Shown here in pieces: positions 14,421-24,466 of a stretch of DNA of 64,000 nucleotides. This DNA comes from Rhabdornis inornatus (Eukaryota; Chordata; Aves; Passeriformes; Rhabdornithidae), in NCBI GenBank assembly GCA_013397075.1, contig VWZS01003495.1:125144-189143 (forward strand). Reading direction: 5' to 3'. The translations under genes were made by a program, and so were the position numbers. The notes beneath the pieces were generated by a model. That model was not told where the DNA came from and made no database searches. It worked only from the letters and a program-made list of their open reading frames with translations. How positions within the stretch are numbered: position 1 is the first letter of the stretch; the number at the start of each line of letters is the position of its first letter.

Positions 14421-15190
14421 AGTACAGCATATCCTGAAGCCTGAGATGTTGGGCTGTGTGCCATTTCTTGCAGCTGAGATTAGACTCAGCTGAGTTCATT
14501 GATGTATTTATGCTTGAACCTTTCTCCTCATGGTGTTTAGTGCTCTCAGTGCATGAAGGCGGCCATTAGAATCACTGCACTTAGTTTTTCAACACATGAA
14601 CTCACTCCCAAAAGCACAACTCCTGAAGCAGCAGTGGAAATGACCTTAACTGCATAACTCTGGGGAGCATCAGGGTTGGGTTCTTGAAAATTGACCTGGC
14701 AAGTATGAAAAAAGCCAAGTGATGTTTTTCAGCATGCCTTCAAGTTAGGTCACTAATGATATTACTGCACCATCACACTCATTGTAAATGTCAGTTCTGT
14801 GAAAGAAATATACATTAATGCTCTCTAAATGTTGTATGGAGTTACGCTGTGTACCTTGTGGCCATCCATAAACATCTCCTTGTGACAAAACTTGGTCTGA
14901 GCAACTTCCAGTCCTGAAATGCTCTGCACCACTTCCTGCTGGAATTTAACACTTCTTCATGTTTGCTCATTGATGTGAGCAGTTGTTTGAGTTGTTCTCT
15001 GACCTTCAGCCAGAAAAAGCAAAGTTAAAGTCATTATGTCTTTCCTGGGCTATATTGGGATGTGCTCATCTGTCCCCTGGGCTGGTTTGGCAGGGACCTT
15101 CCTGTGGGCAGGCGGAAGTGGAGGGTTACTCTCCCTTTTCATCAAATGGAGAATCACCACCACCTTTATAAAAATAGGAACTTCATGTAG

Positions 15191-15418
15191 TGTCATGCTT
15201 TAAACCCAGCCAGCAGCTATGCACTCCACAGCCCCTCTCTCACTGCCCACCAGTGAGTCAGAAAATCAGAAGGGTAAAAGTGAGAACTCATGAATTGAGA
15301 TAAAAGTACCAAAATAGGTAAAGTAAAAGCTGCATGCACAAGCAAAGCAAACCAAGGAATTAATTTACCACTCCCGTGGGCTGGCTGGTGTTCAGCCATT
15401 TCCAGGTAAGCAGGGTAG
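15191..15418 (-). repeat. LTR fragment A (left copy, U5/R part)
   Basis: This segment aligns by eye over about 225 bp with 16052-16270. Shared blocks include AATCAGAAGGGTAAAAGTGAGA-type sequence (AATTAGAAGGG in the right copy), AAAATAGGTAAAG and GCAAGCAAAG-like runs, and a GGCAGGCAGGTGTT-like end. It starts with TGTCATGCTTTAAACCC, close to the expected LTR terminus. The two copies differ at many positions and by small indels, indicating an old insertion. Right of about 15418 it no longer matches the other copy. Confidence 0.78.
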
Positions 15419-15660
15419 TATTTTCATTACAGTCTCTATCCATGGGCCCTTTGGACCAGACCATTTGGGGTAATGTTGCAATGAACTCCTCTCCTTGCCC
15501 CTGCTCCTTTTTTCAACTTAGCCACAGACTTCAGTCCCTTAGGATTTTACCTGCTCAAAGTGGAGCCTTATCTATGTGGCACAGTCTCTTCAGGAGTGTA
15601 TCTGCTGCAACACTGACATAACCACAGATGTTTGAGATGCACCTGCTCTAGCATGAATGT
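15419..15660 (-). repeat. LTR-associated segment with degenerate sub-repeats
   Basis: This stretch follows LTR fragment A but has no match in LTR B. It contains loosely repeated phrases of the kind CCTTAGGATTTTACCTGCT, CTTCAGGAGTGTATCTGCT and GAGATGCACCTGCTCTAGC, each about 45 bp apart. Similar reiterations occur in some avian LTRs as I remember them, so it may be the U3/R part of a related but distinct LTR, which would make the element a mosaic. Boundaries are approximate. Confidence 0.45.
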
Positions 15661-16051
15661 ATCTACAGCTGCTTAGGGCTGTTATCCCATGTGGACTAAA
15701 CCCCAGGTCATATTCCCGTCAACTTGAGTTCACGCTGTAGATCCAGCATATCTAGTGTAGCATCACACAAACATCAGTGATGGCCTGGGCATTTGCCAGC
15801 ATGGTGCTTTGTCACTGCTGACATCAAGATGTTCTCAGACCCAGTAGAATAAGCAGCGGAACCAAGGAGCAGCGACTAACAAGCACCAGGATTTAGTGTG
15901 CAGTGAGGCAATCAAGCCCCATGGCAAGCCCAGGAGCCAGTCAGTGAATAGCTAAACAACAATAACAGCTATAAATTCAATCTAGCACATTCAAATCAAA
16001 TCTGTCATTATCTCAAACACTTCCACTCCCACACTGGCCATCAAAAAGGAC
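15661..16051 (-). mobile_element. Residual retroviral leader/internal sequence with decayed primer-binding site
   Basis: The sequence abutting LTR B at its U5 end (16031-16051) reads, on the minus strand, as an LTR terminus followed by GTCCTTTTTGATGGCCAGTG, which resembles the TTTTTGGCGCCCAGTGTGGGG-like start of an avian retroviral leader with several changes. Leftward of it the AT-rich stretch at 15960-16020 also resembles leader sequence. No reading frame survives. From about 15661 to 15950 I see nothing diagnostic; it could be internal or host sequence. Confidence 0.55.
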
Positions 16052-16642
16052 CGCTGTGGTTTAACCCCAGCTGGCGGCTAAGCATTCACTCTCCCTGCAG
16101 TGATTGAGAAATTAGAAGGGTAAAAGTGAGAAAACTCATGGGTTGAAATAAAAACACTAAAATAGGTAAAGCAAAAGTCATGCACACAAGCAAAGTAAAC
16201 CAAGAAATTCCTTGGAAACACCACTTCCTGTGGGCAGGCAGGTGTTAAGCTATCCCCATGAAAGTAGGGCTTCCTCACATGTAATGGCTTGCAAAAGCCA
16301 TGACTTGCGAAAGCAAATGCCATGATTCTTCCTGTCCCCAGTTCTTTCTTCTTGCCCCAGTTTTATGTGCCGAGCATGACACCATATGGTCCAGAGCATC
16401 CCTTGGGCCAGGTGGGATCAGCTGTCCCAGTTATGTACTCTCCCAACTTCTTGTGCACCCCCAGCCTCCTTGCTGGTGGGATGGGCTGAGATGCAGAAAA
16501 GGCCTTGACTGGTGTAAGTGCTGCTTAGCAGTCACTGACACATCTCTGTATCATCAACAGTGTTTCTAGCACAATTCCAAAGGTAGCCCCAAATGAGCTA
16601 CTATGAAGAGGGTTAACTCTATCCTAGCTGAAACCTAGTACA
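16052..16642 (-). repeat. LTR B (right copy, essentially full length, about 590 bp)
   Basis: This LTR runs from a mutated U5 terminus (CGCTGTGG where TGTCGTGG is expected) to the U3 terminus, read on the minus strand as TGTACTAGGTTTCAGCTAGG. The U3 part includes the phrases, on the plus strand, TTGTGCACCCCCAGCCTCCT and AAAAGGCCTTGACTGGTGTA. These are characteristic of an abundant avian LTR. A weak TATA-like box (minus-strand CATAAAA, 16361-16367) lies where a promoter is expected. CpG sites are largely lost, consistent with age. Confidence 0.82.
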
Positions 16643-18430
16643 ATGTTAGACAAATTCACTTGGAAGTATATATGTACAGTATATTTATAAATTAAATTAA
16701 CCATGCTAATTGAAGAATGGTGTTTTTCTGCTATTAATTTCATATATCAAAACTCCCTATTTATTGGAATATAGAAAATCTAGCTGCTAAATTATTCTGT
16801 GTTGCATACTTTTCTTGTATCTTTTCTCAGTGACACTCCTAGTAAACTGCTTCTCCTAAAGTTAGGCATGAATCCTGCACAGATTTGCCTGGCTTTCACT
16901 GCAGACATATCTTTGTCCAATTGTGTGATGCTACCCATTGACAAGTACATCTTAATCATGGTAGAGTTGTGGCCTGTTTAAGCCCAGAGACACAAAAAAG
17001 GGTTAGAAATGAAAGTACTGCTTGACATGGCAAAAATGTCTTTGGGTTAGGTTCCTTTCTTGGAAGACTGGTGGTACATATGAACTCCGCGTATCACAGT
17101 GGGCATGTCTTCCTCCACAAGTCCCCACTTTCACATCCCAGGTTAGGGAGGAGAAGAAACATTTTTCTGGTGGTGGTATTTATAATTCATTTTGGACTGT
17201 ACCATTGGGTTATGTTCTCATGTTGCTTCTTGCTGCTGTTTTAAGTTAAAATCTCAAAACAACATTTCCTTTTAAAAAAATCTTCATTGTTACATTGACT
17301 CTGAGGGTGTTCTACCTCAGCTCTGCAGTAATGGCATCTGGGCTGAGAACACTCTCAACTTTATCTCAAGCTGTACTTCCAAGGAAAAAATTGGCCTTTG
17401 GCCCTTAGAAGATATGCATATTGAAACGGGAGTACCTTTGAATTATGTTCTGTGCATTTCCTTTGTGCTGCATCTGTAGCCGTGACCAGGTGTGTGGAGC
17501 AATGCTGAGCAGAGGATGGAGGAAGCATTGGGAATTAAGCTCTTGCAGATGAGTGGGTCAAAAGTAGAAGGGAACAAAACTGAAACCAACATTGGCTCTC
17601 CTGGATTCTTTGCAGCACTTAGATGGTTAATCTAATCTCTTAATGCAACACTGTGGTTGTCAAAAGCAGAAAGGAAACACTAATGTGTATATCTATTGTA
17701 GGTACAGTTGTGATGCTACTGACTCAGAGCTGCATCAGGAAAAAGCATTTCGTCCAAGTGATGCACTTCAGAGCATGGCTAAAATAAAATGAACAAACAG
17801 TTGCTACAATTCCCATAAAGAGCTGCAAAAAGTTGCCTGGAGCTCTGCTTAAAAACCTGTGTAGCACATAAAAAGCTCGAGATTTGCAGATCCCTGTAAC
17901 CTGTATTGGAAGTAATCTTTTTTTTGCATGAGCAAGAACTACTTCGACTAACGCACTTGGGGAGAGCAAAGGCCCATTTATTTACTGTAGTACTCCACTG
18001 ATTTTCTGGCATGTTGTTTGGTGGGGGAGAATAGCTTGTAGAAGTGTGGTTTTTGTTATGTGGGGCAATGATTTGAGGTTGTGGTAGAAAGGAGCCTGGG
18101 GGCACAGGGATGGACGAACTGTGGATGCATTGGAAAAGCTCACAGAAATGGCCCCATCTGCTTTTGTTTTGTTTCCTAACTGAATACTAGTGAACAAACC
18201 CAGCAATATATTTTCCCACTTTTGAACTGTCTAAAAGAGGGTTTTAACTAGCATCCTTTTCTGTTTATAAAGGATCACTTATCTGACTTTACCAGGAATG
18301 TATCGAGCCTCTAGTACAGAAAGCTTGGCAATTAAAATATTTTTTCCCCTGAAAGTCCTGAGTTTTGAAGCCCAAGATGCTTTTAAATGGGAAAACTAAG
18401 AGTTTGCATGAGTTGTGGCAGTTTTTAAAA
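16643..18430 (+). other. EPHA5: EPHA5 intron 2, last part; no gene recognised
   Basis: This is unremarkable AT-rich intron between the retroviral remnant and the exon 3 acceptor tract. Short open frames on both strands have no recognisable similarity. I see no repeat, RNA gene or additional exon. Confidence 0.75.
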
Positions 18431-18451
18431 ATACTTTTCCTTTTTATACAG
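18431..18451 (+). other. EPHA5: Splice acceptor of EPHA5 exon 3
   Basis: A pyrimidine-rich tract (ACTTTTCCTTTTTATACAG) ends in AG at 18450-18451, immediately before the TGG codon of the conserved Trp-Glu-Glu motif. The open frame continues 29 codons upstream of this AG, but those codons have no resemblance to an Eph receptor, so the homology boundary and the splice site coincide. Confidence 0.93.
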
Positions 18452-19115
18452 TGGGAAGAAATTGGTGAGGTGGATGAAAACTATGCTCCAATACACACAT
18501 ACCAAGTATGCAAGGTAATGGAACAGAATCAGAACAACTGGCTTCTGACCAGCTGGATCTCTAATGAAGGGGCATCCCGCATCTTCATTGAGCTCAAATT
18601 CACCCTGAGGGACTGTAACAGCCTTCCAGGAGGACTTGGGACCTGCAAGGAGACTTTTAACATGTATTACTTTGAATCAGATGATGAAGATGGGAGGAAC
18701 ATCAGAGAAAACCAGTACATCAAGATTGATACCATTGCTGCTGATGAGAGCTTCACAGAGTTAGACCTTGGAGACAGAGTAATGAAGCTCAACACGGAGG
18801 TTAGAGATATTGGGCCCCTAACAAAAAAGGGATTTTACCTCGCTTTCCAGGATGTGGGTGCCTGCATTGCCCTGGTTTCTGTGCGCGTGTACTACAAGAA
18901 ATGCCCATCAGTTATACGCAACCTGGCCTACTTCCCTGACACCATCACAGGTGCAGATTCCTCGCAGCTCCTGGAGGTGTCAGGTGTCTGCATCAACCAC
19001 TCAGTGACTGAGGAGGCACCGAAGATGCACTGCAGTGCAGAGGGGGAATGGCTGGTGCCCATCGGGAAGTGCTTGTGCAAGGCGGGGTATGAGGAGAACA
19101 ACAACACATGCCAAG
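18452..19115 (+). CDS. EPHA5: EPHA5 exon 3: ephrin-binding domain and start of cysteine-rich region (partial CDS)
   Basis: This exon encodes 221 codons plus one base of an Eph receptor tyrosine kinase, a membrane receptor for ephrin-A ligands used in axon guidance. Counting from the first Trp as residue 1, residues 1-151 are most of the ephrin ligand-binding domain, with WEE at 1-3, HTYQVC at 15-20, RDCNSLP at 53-59, GTCKETFN at 63-70, KIDTIAADESFT at 91-102 and GFYLAFQDVGAC at 127-138. Residues 152-221 begin the cysteine-rich region, with EGEWLVPIGKC at 197-207. Cysteines are at 20, 55, 65, 138, 151, 180, 194, 207, 209 and 220. N-glycosylation sequons are N182-H-S and N217-N-T. The stretch EEIGEVDENYAPIH at 2-15 and the segment around MEQNQNNWLLTSW fit EPHA5 better than EPHA3, EPHA4 or EPHA7 as I remember them. 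The 664-bp length and phase 0 start/phase 1 end match exon 3 of Eph genes. Signal peptide, fibronectin repeats, transmembrane segment and kinase lie outside the window. The exon is intact, with no frameshift or stop. Confidence 0.95.
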
Positions 19116-19121
19116 GTAAGG
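19113..19121 (+). other. EPHA5: Splice donor of EPHA5 exon 3
   Basis: The exon ends CAAG and is followed by GTAAGG, a near-consensus donor. Cleavage after 19115 leaves one base of a Gly/Glu-type codon (phase 1). Eph homology stops here. If the donor were not used, translation would continue for 14 unrelated codons to a TGA at 19157-19159. Confidence 0.94.
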
Positions 19122-20794
19122 GTTTGCAGGGAGGGTGCTGTGCTGAGCTTCCAAGGTGATGTGCAGTCTGGGCTTTCTTCTCTTTCATGTTTTTTGTGCC
19201 TGGTTGGGTTGACAGTGTTGGGTCAGGTTCTCGCTTCCACTGAGGTCCTTTGAGTAAATGTTACAGCAGGAAGACAGAGGCCTGGGCTGGATGTCATGCA
19301 GTTGACACCTATATACAGGTGCTTCTGGTGCTTACAGAGCTGCCAAGAAGGAGCATCTGGCATTCTGCTATTACTTTTGGAGCACTGTACTATTGGGTCC
19401 ATGAAGCAATTGTAGTCTTATCTGTTATTTAGAGATTTATGTTATTTTTCCTCAGTATCAGGGTTTCCTTATGAGTCTTAGAAGCCTGGTTTCTTTTTTT
19501 TCTGGACTGTACCAGGAAATTTTTGAAGTTAATCTCTCTATAGAAGATGCATTCTGGTTTTCTATGTGAAGGAGTGTTTTCTGTCTTTATCACTCTGTGG
19601 GGGGCTGGGTATTTGATGTGGTGTGAGTTGATTGATTTTCCTCTCTGGTAAATAGTTTAATACAAAGCTGCTCAGCTGTTCAGAGTTAAACTTAAAGCCC
19701 CACTGATAAAAATGCTTCCATATATCCTGAAGTTTTCCCACAAGTAGCTGGCTGAGGTTCCCAAGGTGCTGGTCAGCATAGGTCTCCTGAATCATCAGAG
19801 GCCAGAGATCTAGGGTATCTAAAGCTCAAGACCTTAAAAAGAATACTTACAAAGAACAACAATATACTCTGAGTGTATAATCTCATTTTATGGTTTGCTG
19901 TATTACATGCTTGTTTATAAAACTTGCCCTTCTGTTGTAAATGCATAACAGGTAGCCTAAAACTAATTTGCTTGTAAAAGAGAAGGGTAAACAAAGTTTT
20001 CAACACAGTTTGCTTTTTGCAAAATTAATATATATTGGCTATCAGTCCCATCTTAATTGGCTTGTCTTTGCAGCTACTTAATAATGGATAGTAATACATA
20101 CTGTGGGGAAGGCAGAGGAATTCCACTTCAGCTGAAGTCTTTGTTGCATTTTCTCTTCACCTCACTCCAGAAACTCATTATTGGTATTTGTAGTGTGGTA
20201 CAAAGAATAGATCAGTGCCTATCCACAACAAACTATGGCCTTGATCCTTTAGTCCTCGGTCACATACTTGTGACCCTGAAGATAGTTCAAAACTCTTCAA
20301 AGGTTGACATGGACAGAAAATGTAATGTTTGAGATAAATGTTTGTGTTGGAGAAGGCTTTACTAAACAGCATGTGGAGTGAGATTTTTTACCAGAATGGT
20401 GTCCTTTTTCTAGAGGTATAGTCAATACAGCAAAATGTGTCTTATGTGCTAATGTGTCTGTGCTAGTAAAGATATTTCTCCTTTTAGGGGGGAAGAAGAG
20501 ACTGACTAGATGTTTGATACTGTACAAAGGGGATGCTAAGATCAACATTATCTCAAGTTGAGGAAATGTAGACTGACACATATGAGGGATGTTGGTTGAT
20601 AGATCAGCAAGGTTTTGCTTAATTATGGCAGAAAATACTATGTCACAAAGTGACAAGAGACTGGTTTGGTGCTAGGTCTAGACACTGAGGTCAGTCCACC
20701 TGTAAGAATTTTTGTAGGAAAGGAGTCCTCTATTAGTCACCTTTTAAGTCCTGCCCTCTAATGCTGCATTTCTCAAAGCACTCTTAGAGGTCTC

Positions 20795-20903
20795 ACAAAA
20801 AACAAAACAAACAAACAAAAAACCCAAACCAAAACACTATTTAAAAAAACAACTGTGAAGCAAACCACCAAACCCAAAAAACTACAAATTTAAACCAGAA
20901 ACC
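20795..20903 (+). repeat. A-rich low-complexity tract, (AAAC)n-like
   Basis: The stretch is almost all A and C on the plus strand, with irregular AAAC/CAAA units. It has no recognisable LINE or SINE body upstream, so it is best treated as simple sequence. Confidence 0.8.
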
Positions 20904-23900
20904 TGAGACTATCATTGAAGAGGCTGTGCTGCCTGTAGAGGAGTTGCATCTCTGGTAGTGTTGAGACAGCAATCCTGAGGTGTGCTTTGAGAAGACCTTA
21001 GTGATTAAAGGTTGTGCTTTCTGTTTTTGGGTGCAGGTTGGGGTTTTATTAATTTTTTTTTTTTCTTAATCAAGGGGACAGTATGTGGCCTCTCAATTTG
21101 TGACTGTGTTGGGTAGGCCTGTGATCACAATTAGGAAGTGTAAAGATGCTTTGTGGTGGTGTATCTCTGCCCTGTTCCAAAGGTATATCCACATAAACTG
21201 CTCTTTACTTCACCTACAGCCTGCACCCTCGACAGGATTTTTATCATTTTATTGCTCTAGAGGTGTTAAAACCAGTAATTTTTTTTATGGGATAGCACCA
21301 AATTCCATCACCAAATCAATGGGACTTGAGCACCTATGGCAAATTCTGTTTGAGGGCCCCATTTGTATGTACTGTTTAACCCAGGTCATTATGCCAAGCA
21401 TTCCCTGCAGGTTGGCTCCAGGATGCTCTGTTGATAGGAAGCATTCAGCCTTAGGCAGTTCAGGAGGTCTGTATTCAGCATGTATGGGAGTTCATGTCAA
21501 TATTCTTTGTGAGTAAAATGCTTTCTGGTGTGGTTATTACATTCACAAAGACGAGATTGTCTTCTAGAACAGTGAAGTTAAACTTTGCATCCCTAAGCAG
21601 AGTAAGTAACACCAAGAAAGGTCCTATGCATTTGTAAATGCTGAATTTTTTTTTTTCACAGTCTGAGTGATGCTAAGGAAATGCACTCCATGCTCCTGAG
21701 TGACATAATGATGGTTTTGGCACTCTGCTGTGTAGCTTTCACAGACACCTAAATAACTTCTGACCTTTGGTTTGTGAATCACTTGGGTGCATCTTGCAAG
21801 TGGTCTTCCAGTTGCTTTCACTTAGTAAGCAAGATTTTCATGGCCATGCTTTGAGAAACATTTTCAACCCAGAAGAGCCTGGCTTTGTTTATTAAAATTT
21901 CTACTTCAAAGGTGACATTTTCCAATCTCTAGTGTCATGTCTGGACAGAGCAGACTACACTTTTTTATTAGAGGTGATGTAAATCCCAGTCATCCTCAAA
22001 AACATATGGGAACTATTGAAATAGCTTCTGCCTGCAAATCATTAATTGGCAACAGTGTTCAGAATTCATCACCTTGTCAGTAGGGTTCCTGTTTGAGGAA
22101 GGCACTGGCCGTAACTGCTGAACAATTTCTCTCACTGATGACTCTGAGACTGTAAATATGACATGGTCTAATCTCCTAATATAATGTGCTCACTCTCTCA
22201 ATTAATATAGCGGCTCGGTAGTAGTTACTGTAAAAAAAACCCAAACTACTTGGATTTTTACACCTCTTTTGGCAACATGGCACATTTATCAGCAACTGCT
22301 AGGGACAGTCAGAGGTAAATTGTGACTGTGTTAGGACATATTTGTAAAGGACCAGTGTTAAGGTTCATTTTTCACAAGAATATATTGCTGTACTAGTTAA
22401 TTAGAGAAATGAAAGCAGTTGCTGTGTGAATTTCTGTGCTGGTTTCCAGAGTGGTCGGTTGGTACCACTGAAAGACTGATGGTTATGGGCTTTACCTCAG
22501 TTCAGCTGGTGCTTTCTGAATGGGTCCTTGAGGAAAATGGCCACTTTCAAAGTCTGCTTGGCCAGTTTCATGTCTCCTAATGGTGGTCTCTGCCAGCTTG
22601 CCTGCTAGCAGGCAGTACTCAACCACAGCTGAGGGACAGATCCTAAAATGCTGTAAAAATTGGTGTAAAAAAATTGATGCCACTGACATTTCTGCTTTTT
22701 CCCATTTATGGGTTTGACCAAAAAAAATTATCTACCAGTCTCTGGTTTCTTTCTTCCTGCACTGGCATAGGTGAGTTTTATTGTAATTTCAGTTTTAGTT
22801 GCTTACTGTAAATAGCAGTGCTTATCATTGGGGTTTGTGTAGGAAATGAATACCACAACAAAGGCACTTTCTGGCACTTCTCTTTGTATTCATCCCCGCC
22901 TTCAGCCCAATATGTTTTTAGTGAGCAGCAAGAAGTACTTATTTTTATGCCTTTAAGGACAGTTGAACCCGTGCAACTGGAAGAGAGGGGATGTTGGCAT
23001 GTTAAGCTAACGAGAGCCAAACACATTTGCAGTGGTGAGGTCCTGCTAGTGTCCAGTGGGCTACAGACTAGTAACTGCAAATGTAATTGATTTTGCAGAG
23101 CCTGATCTTTTTTCAGATTACTTTAGAGCTGAAGCACAAATTTATTAAATATTTGGGTAAAGAAAAAATGGAAGAAAAGAAAAACTGCACAGGAGGAGTG
23201 CCAAAGTGACACTCTCTGAGAATCGGTACGTGCTTCCACTTGAAGAGACATCAAGAGGAGTACAGTTAGTTTTAGCTAGCTAGAAGGTATAGACAAGGTT
23301 ACAGACGTTAGAGGTGGACAAAATAATAGAGGAAAGCTCAGTGATATCTTTCTTCACCCTTGCTGTCTTCTGAGGGCTGGAGGAAAGAGGGGTTGGGGTG
23401 TAGTTTGTGGTTTTAGAAAGGAGCTGCTGCCAGAAAAAAAAACTAGCCTTTTTTTTTTTTTCGTAAAACACCTCTAGAATGTTCAAGCCTTTCTGCTGTC
23501 TTCAGTATTTGATGTTTGCTTGATTATTTTTCCCTTAATCAACTTTGCTGAACATATCTCAATGCATTTACAAAATCATATTTATTTTTGCTGATTGTTC
23601 ATTGTTTGTGTTGTGATTCAGCTGAGCTCCTGCCAAGAGCAATTAGTTTCTTACAGAAAACAAGGGCTGCAGAAAAACCTTGTGTCTTTTATTTTGGACT
23701 TAATTAAAACTAATTGACATCTAGCTTATGTAGTTTAGAGGTTTACCTGCTAAATCAGTTATTGGATGATTTTGTTGCTGGCTGGTTGGAGGTGAAGCAC
23801 AGCTACTCATCTTCCTCCAAAAGCAGAGCAATCAGTGCAGACTGAAGGCACTTTCCCAGAGCAGTGATTGCCATCCCATTGACTAGCCACTAGAAGGATA

Positions 23901-24393
23901 TTCAGAGGCAATTGTTTATTTACAGCTGGGCCAGGAGCAAGGAGGCAGAGGTGGTGACCCTTGGCTGGCAAGGAGCAGCGGCGCCATCTGTGGAGGGTTG
24001 GGAGATAACTGAGGACTTAAAAATGTAGTGATGGCAGAGCCATGCTTTATGACTCTTGTGTTTTTCAGTCTGCACAGCAGCTATCCCAGAGGCCTGGCTT
24101 GTGAATAAAACAGATAACTGATACCACAATAAAGAGAACCCTGTGTATTTACATATTATGAGTGGTTTTCTCAGGTGACACAGTGCAGCACCTGAGCCAC
24201 TGCCTTCCCTATTCCCTTATTTCTAAAAATGGAAACATGCTGCTGCACACGTAACCTTATTTTGAAACTTGGTCTTTTGCTCCACAGAAAACAGTGTTTC
24301 TGGTTTTACACCTGATATAGCTGCAGTAGGGGGGGCAACTTTTCTTTAGTCCATTCCACAATTTGCCTGCCTCTCTGCCTCATGTTGGCTGAA

Positions 24394-24466
24394 TTCTCTT
24401 TCTCTCTTTCTCTCTCTTTTCTTTTCTCTCTTTTCTTTTCTCTCTTTCTCTCTCTTTCTTCTCCTT
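24394..24466 (+). repeat. Polypyrimidine tract (TC/TTTTC simple repeat)
   Basis: About 70 bases consist almost only of C and T, with TCTCTT and TTTTC units repeated irregularly; the minus strand is therefore pure purine. It could bind PTB in the intron RNA or form H-DNA, but no function can be shown. Length polymorphism is likely. Confidence 0.85.

Larger units (their letters stand above)
1..15190 (+). other. EPHA5: EPHA5 intron 2, 3' portion, first part; no gene recognised
   Basis: I infer this to be intron because it precedes exon 3 on the same strand and contains no recognisable exon. I searched by eye for the 65-bp Eph exon 2 (the short exon before the ligand-binding domain) and did not see it, so it probably lies upstream of the window. 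Open frames up to 201 codons occur on both strands (for example 2897-3502 minus and 4510-5070 plus) but resemble no protein family I know. There are no recognisable LINE or LTR copies. Notable items listed separately are a G-rich run near 1155 and a transcription-factor motif cluster near 14220-14420. Confidence 0.8.
15191..16642 (-). mobile_element. Degenerate, internally deleted endogenous retrovirus (antisense to EPHA5)
   Basis: Two related LTR pieces in the same orientation (15191-15418 and 16052-16642) flank about 630 bp of other sequence. The sense strand of the element is the minus strand: U3, with a decayed TATA-like box, is at the right end and U5 is at the left of each LTR. The sequence just left of the right-hand LTR looks like the leader that follows a 5' LTR, with a decayed primer-binding site. 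I remember this LTR type as common in birds (ERVL-like class), but the family name is not certain. No gag, pol or env reading frame remains. The flanks contain ATGTAG (left) and ATGTTAG (right), which only weakly suggest a target-site duplication. Confidence 0.8.

Noticed and set aside
18365..18451. 29 codons open upstream of the Trp-Glu-Glu motif, starting with ATG at 18365
   Set aside because: They include the polypyrimidine tract and acceptor AG, show no Eph similarity, and are intronic read-through.
1..18451. EPHA5 exon 2 (65 bp)
   Set aside because: No segment matching the expected short exon, with its DLGWIA-type coding sequence, was seen by eye; probably upstream of the window.
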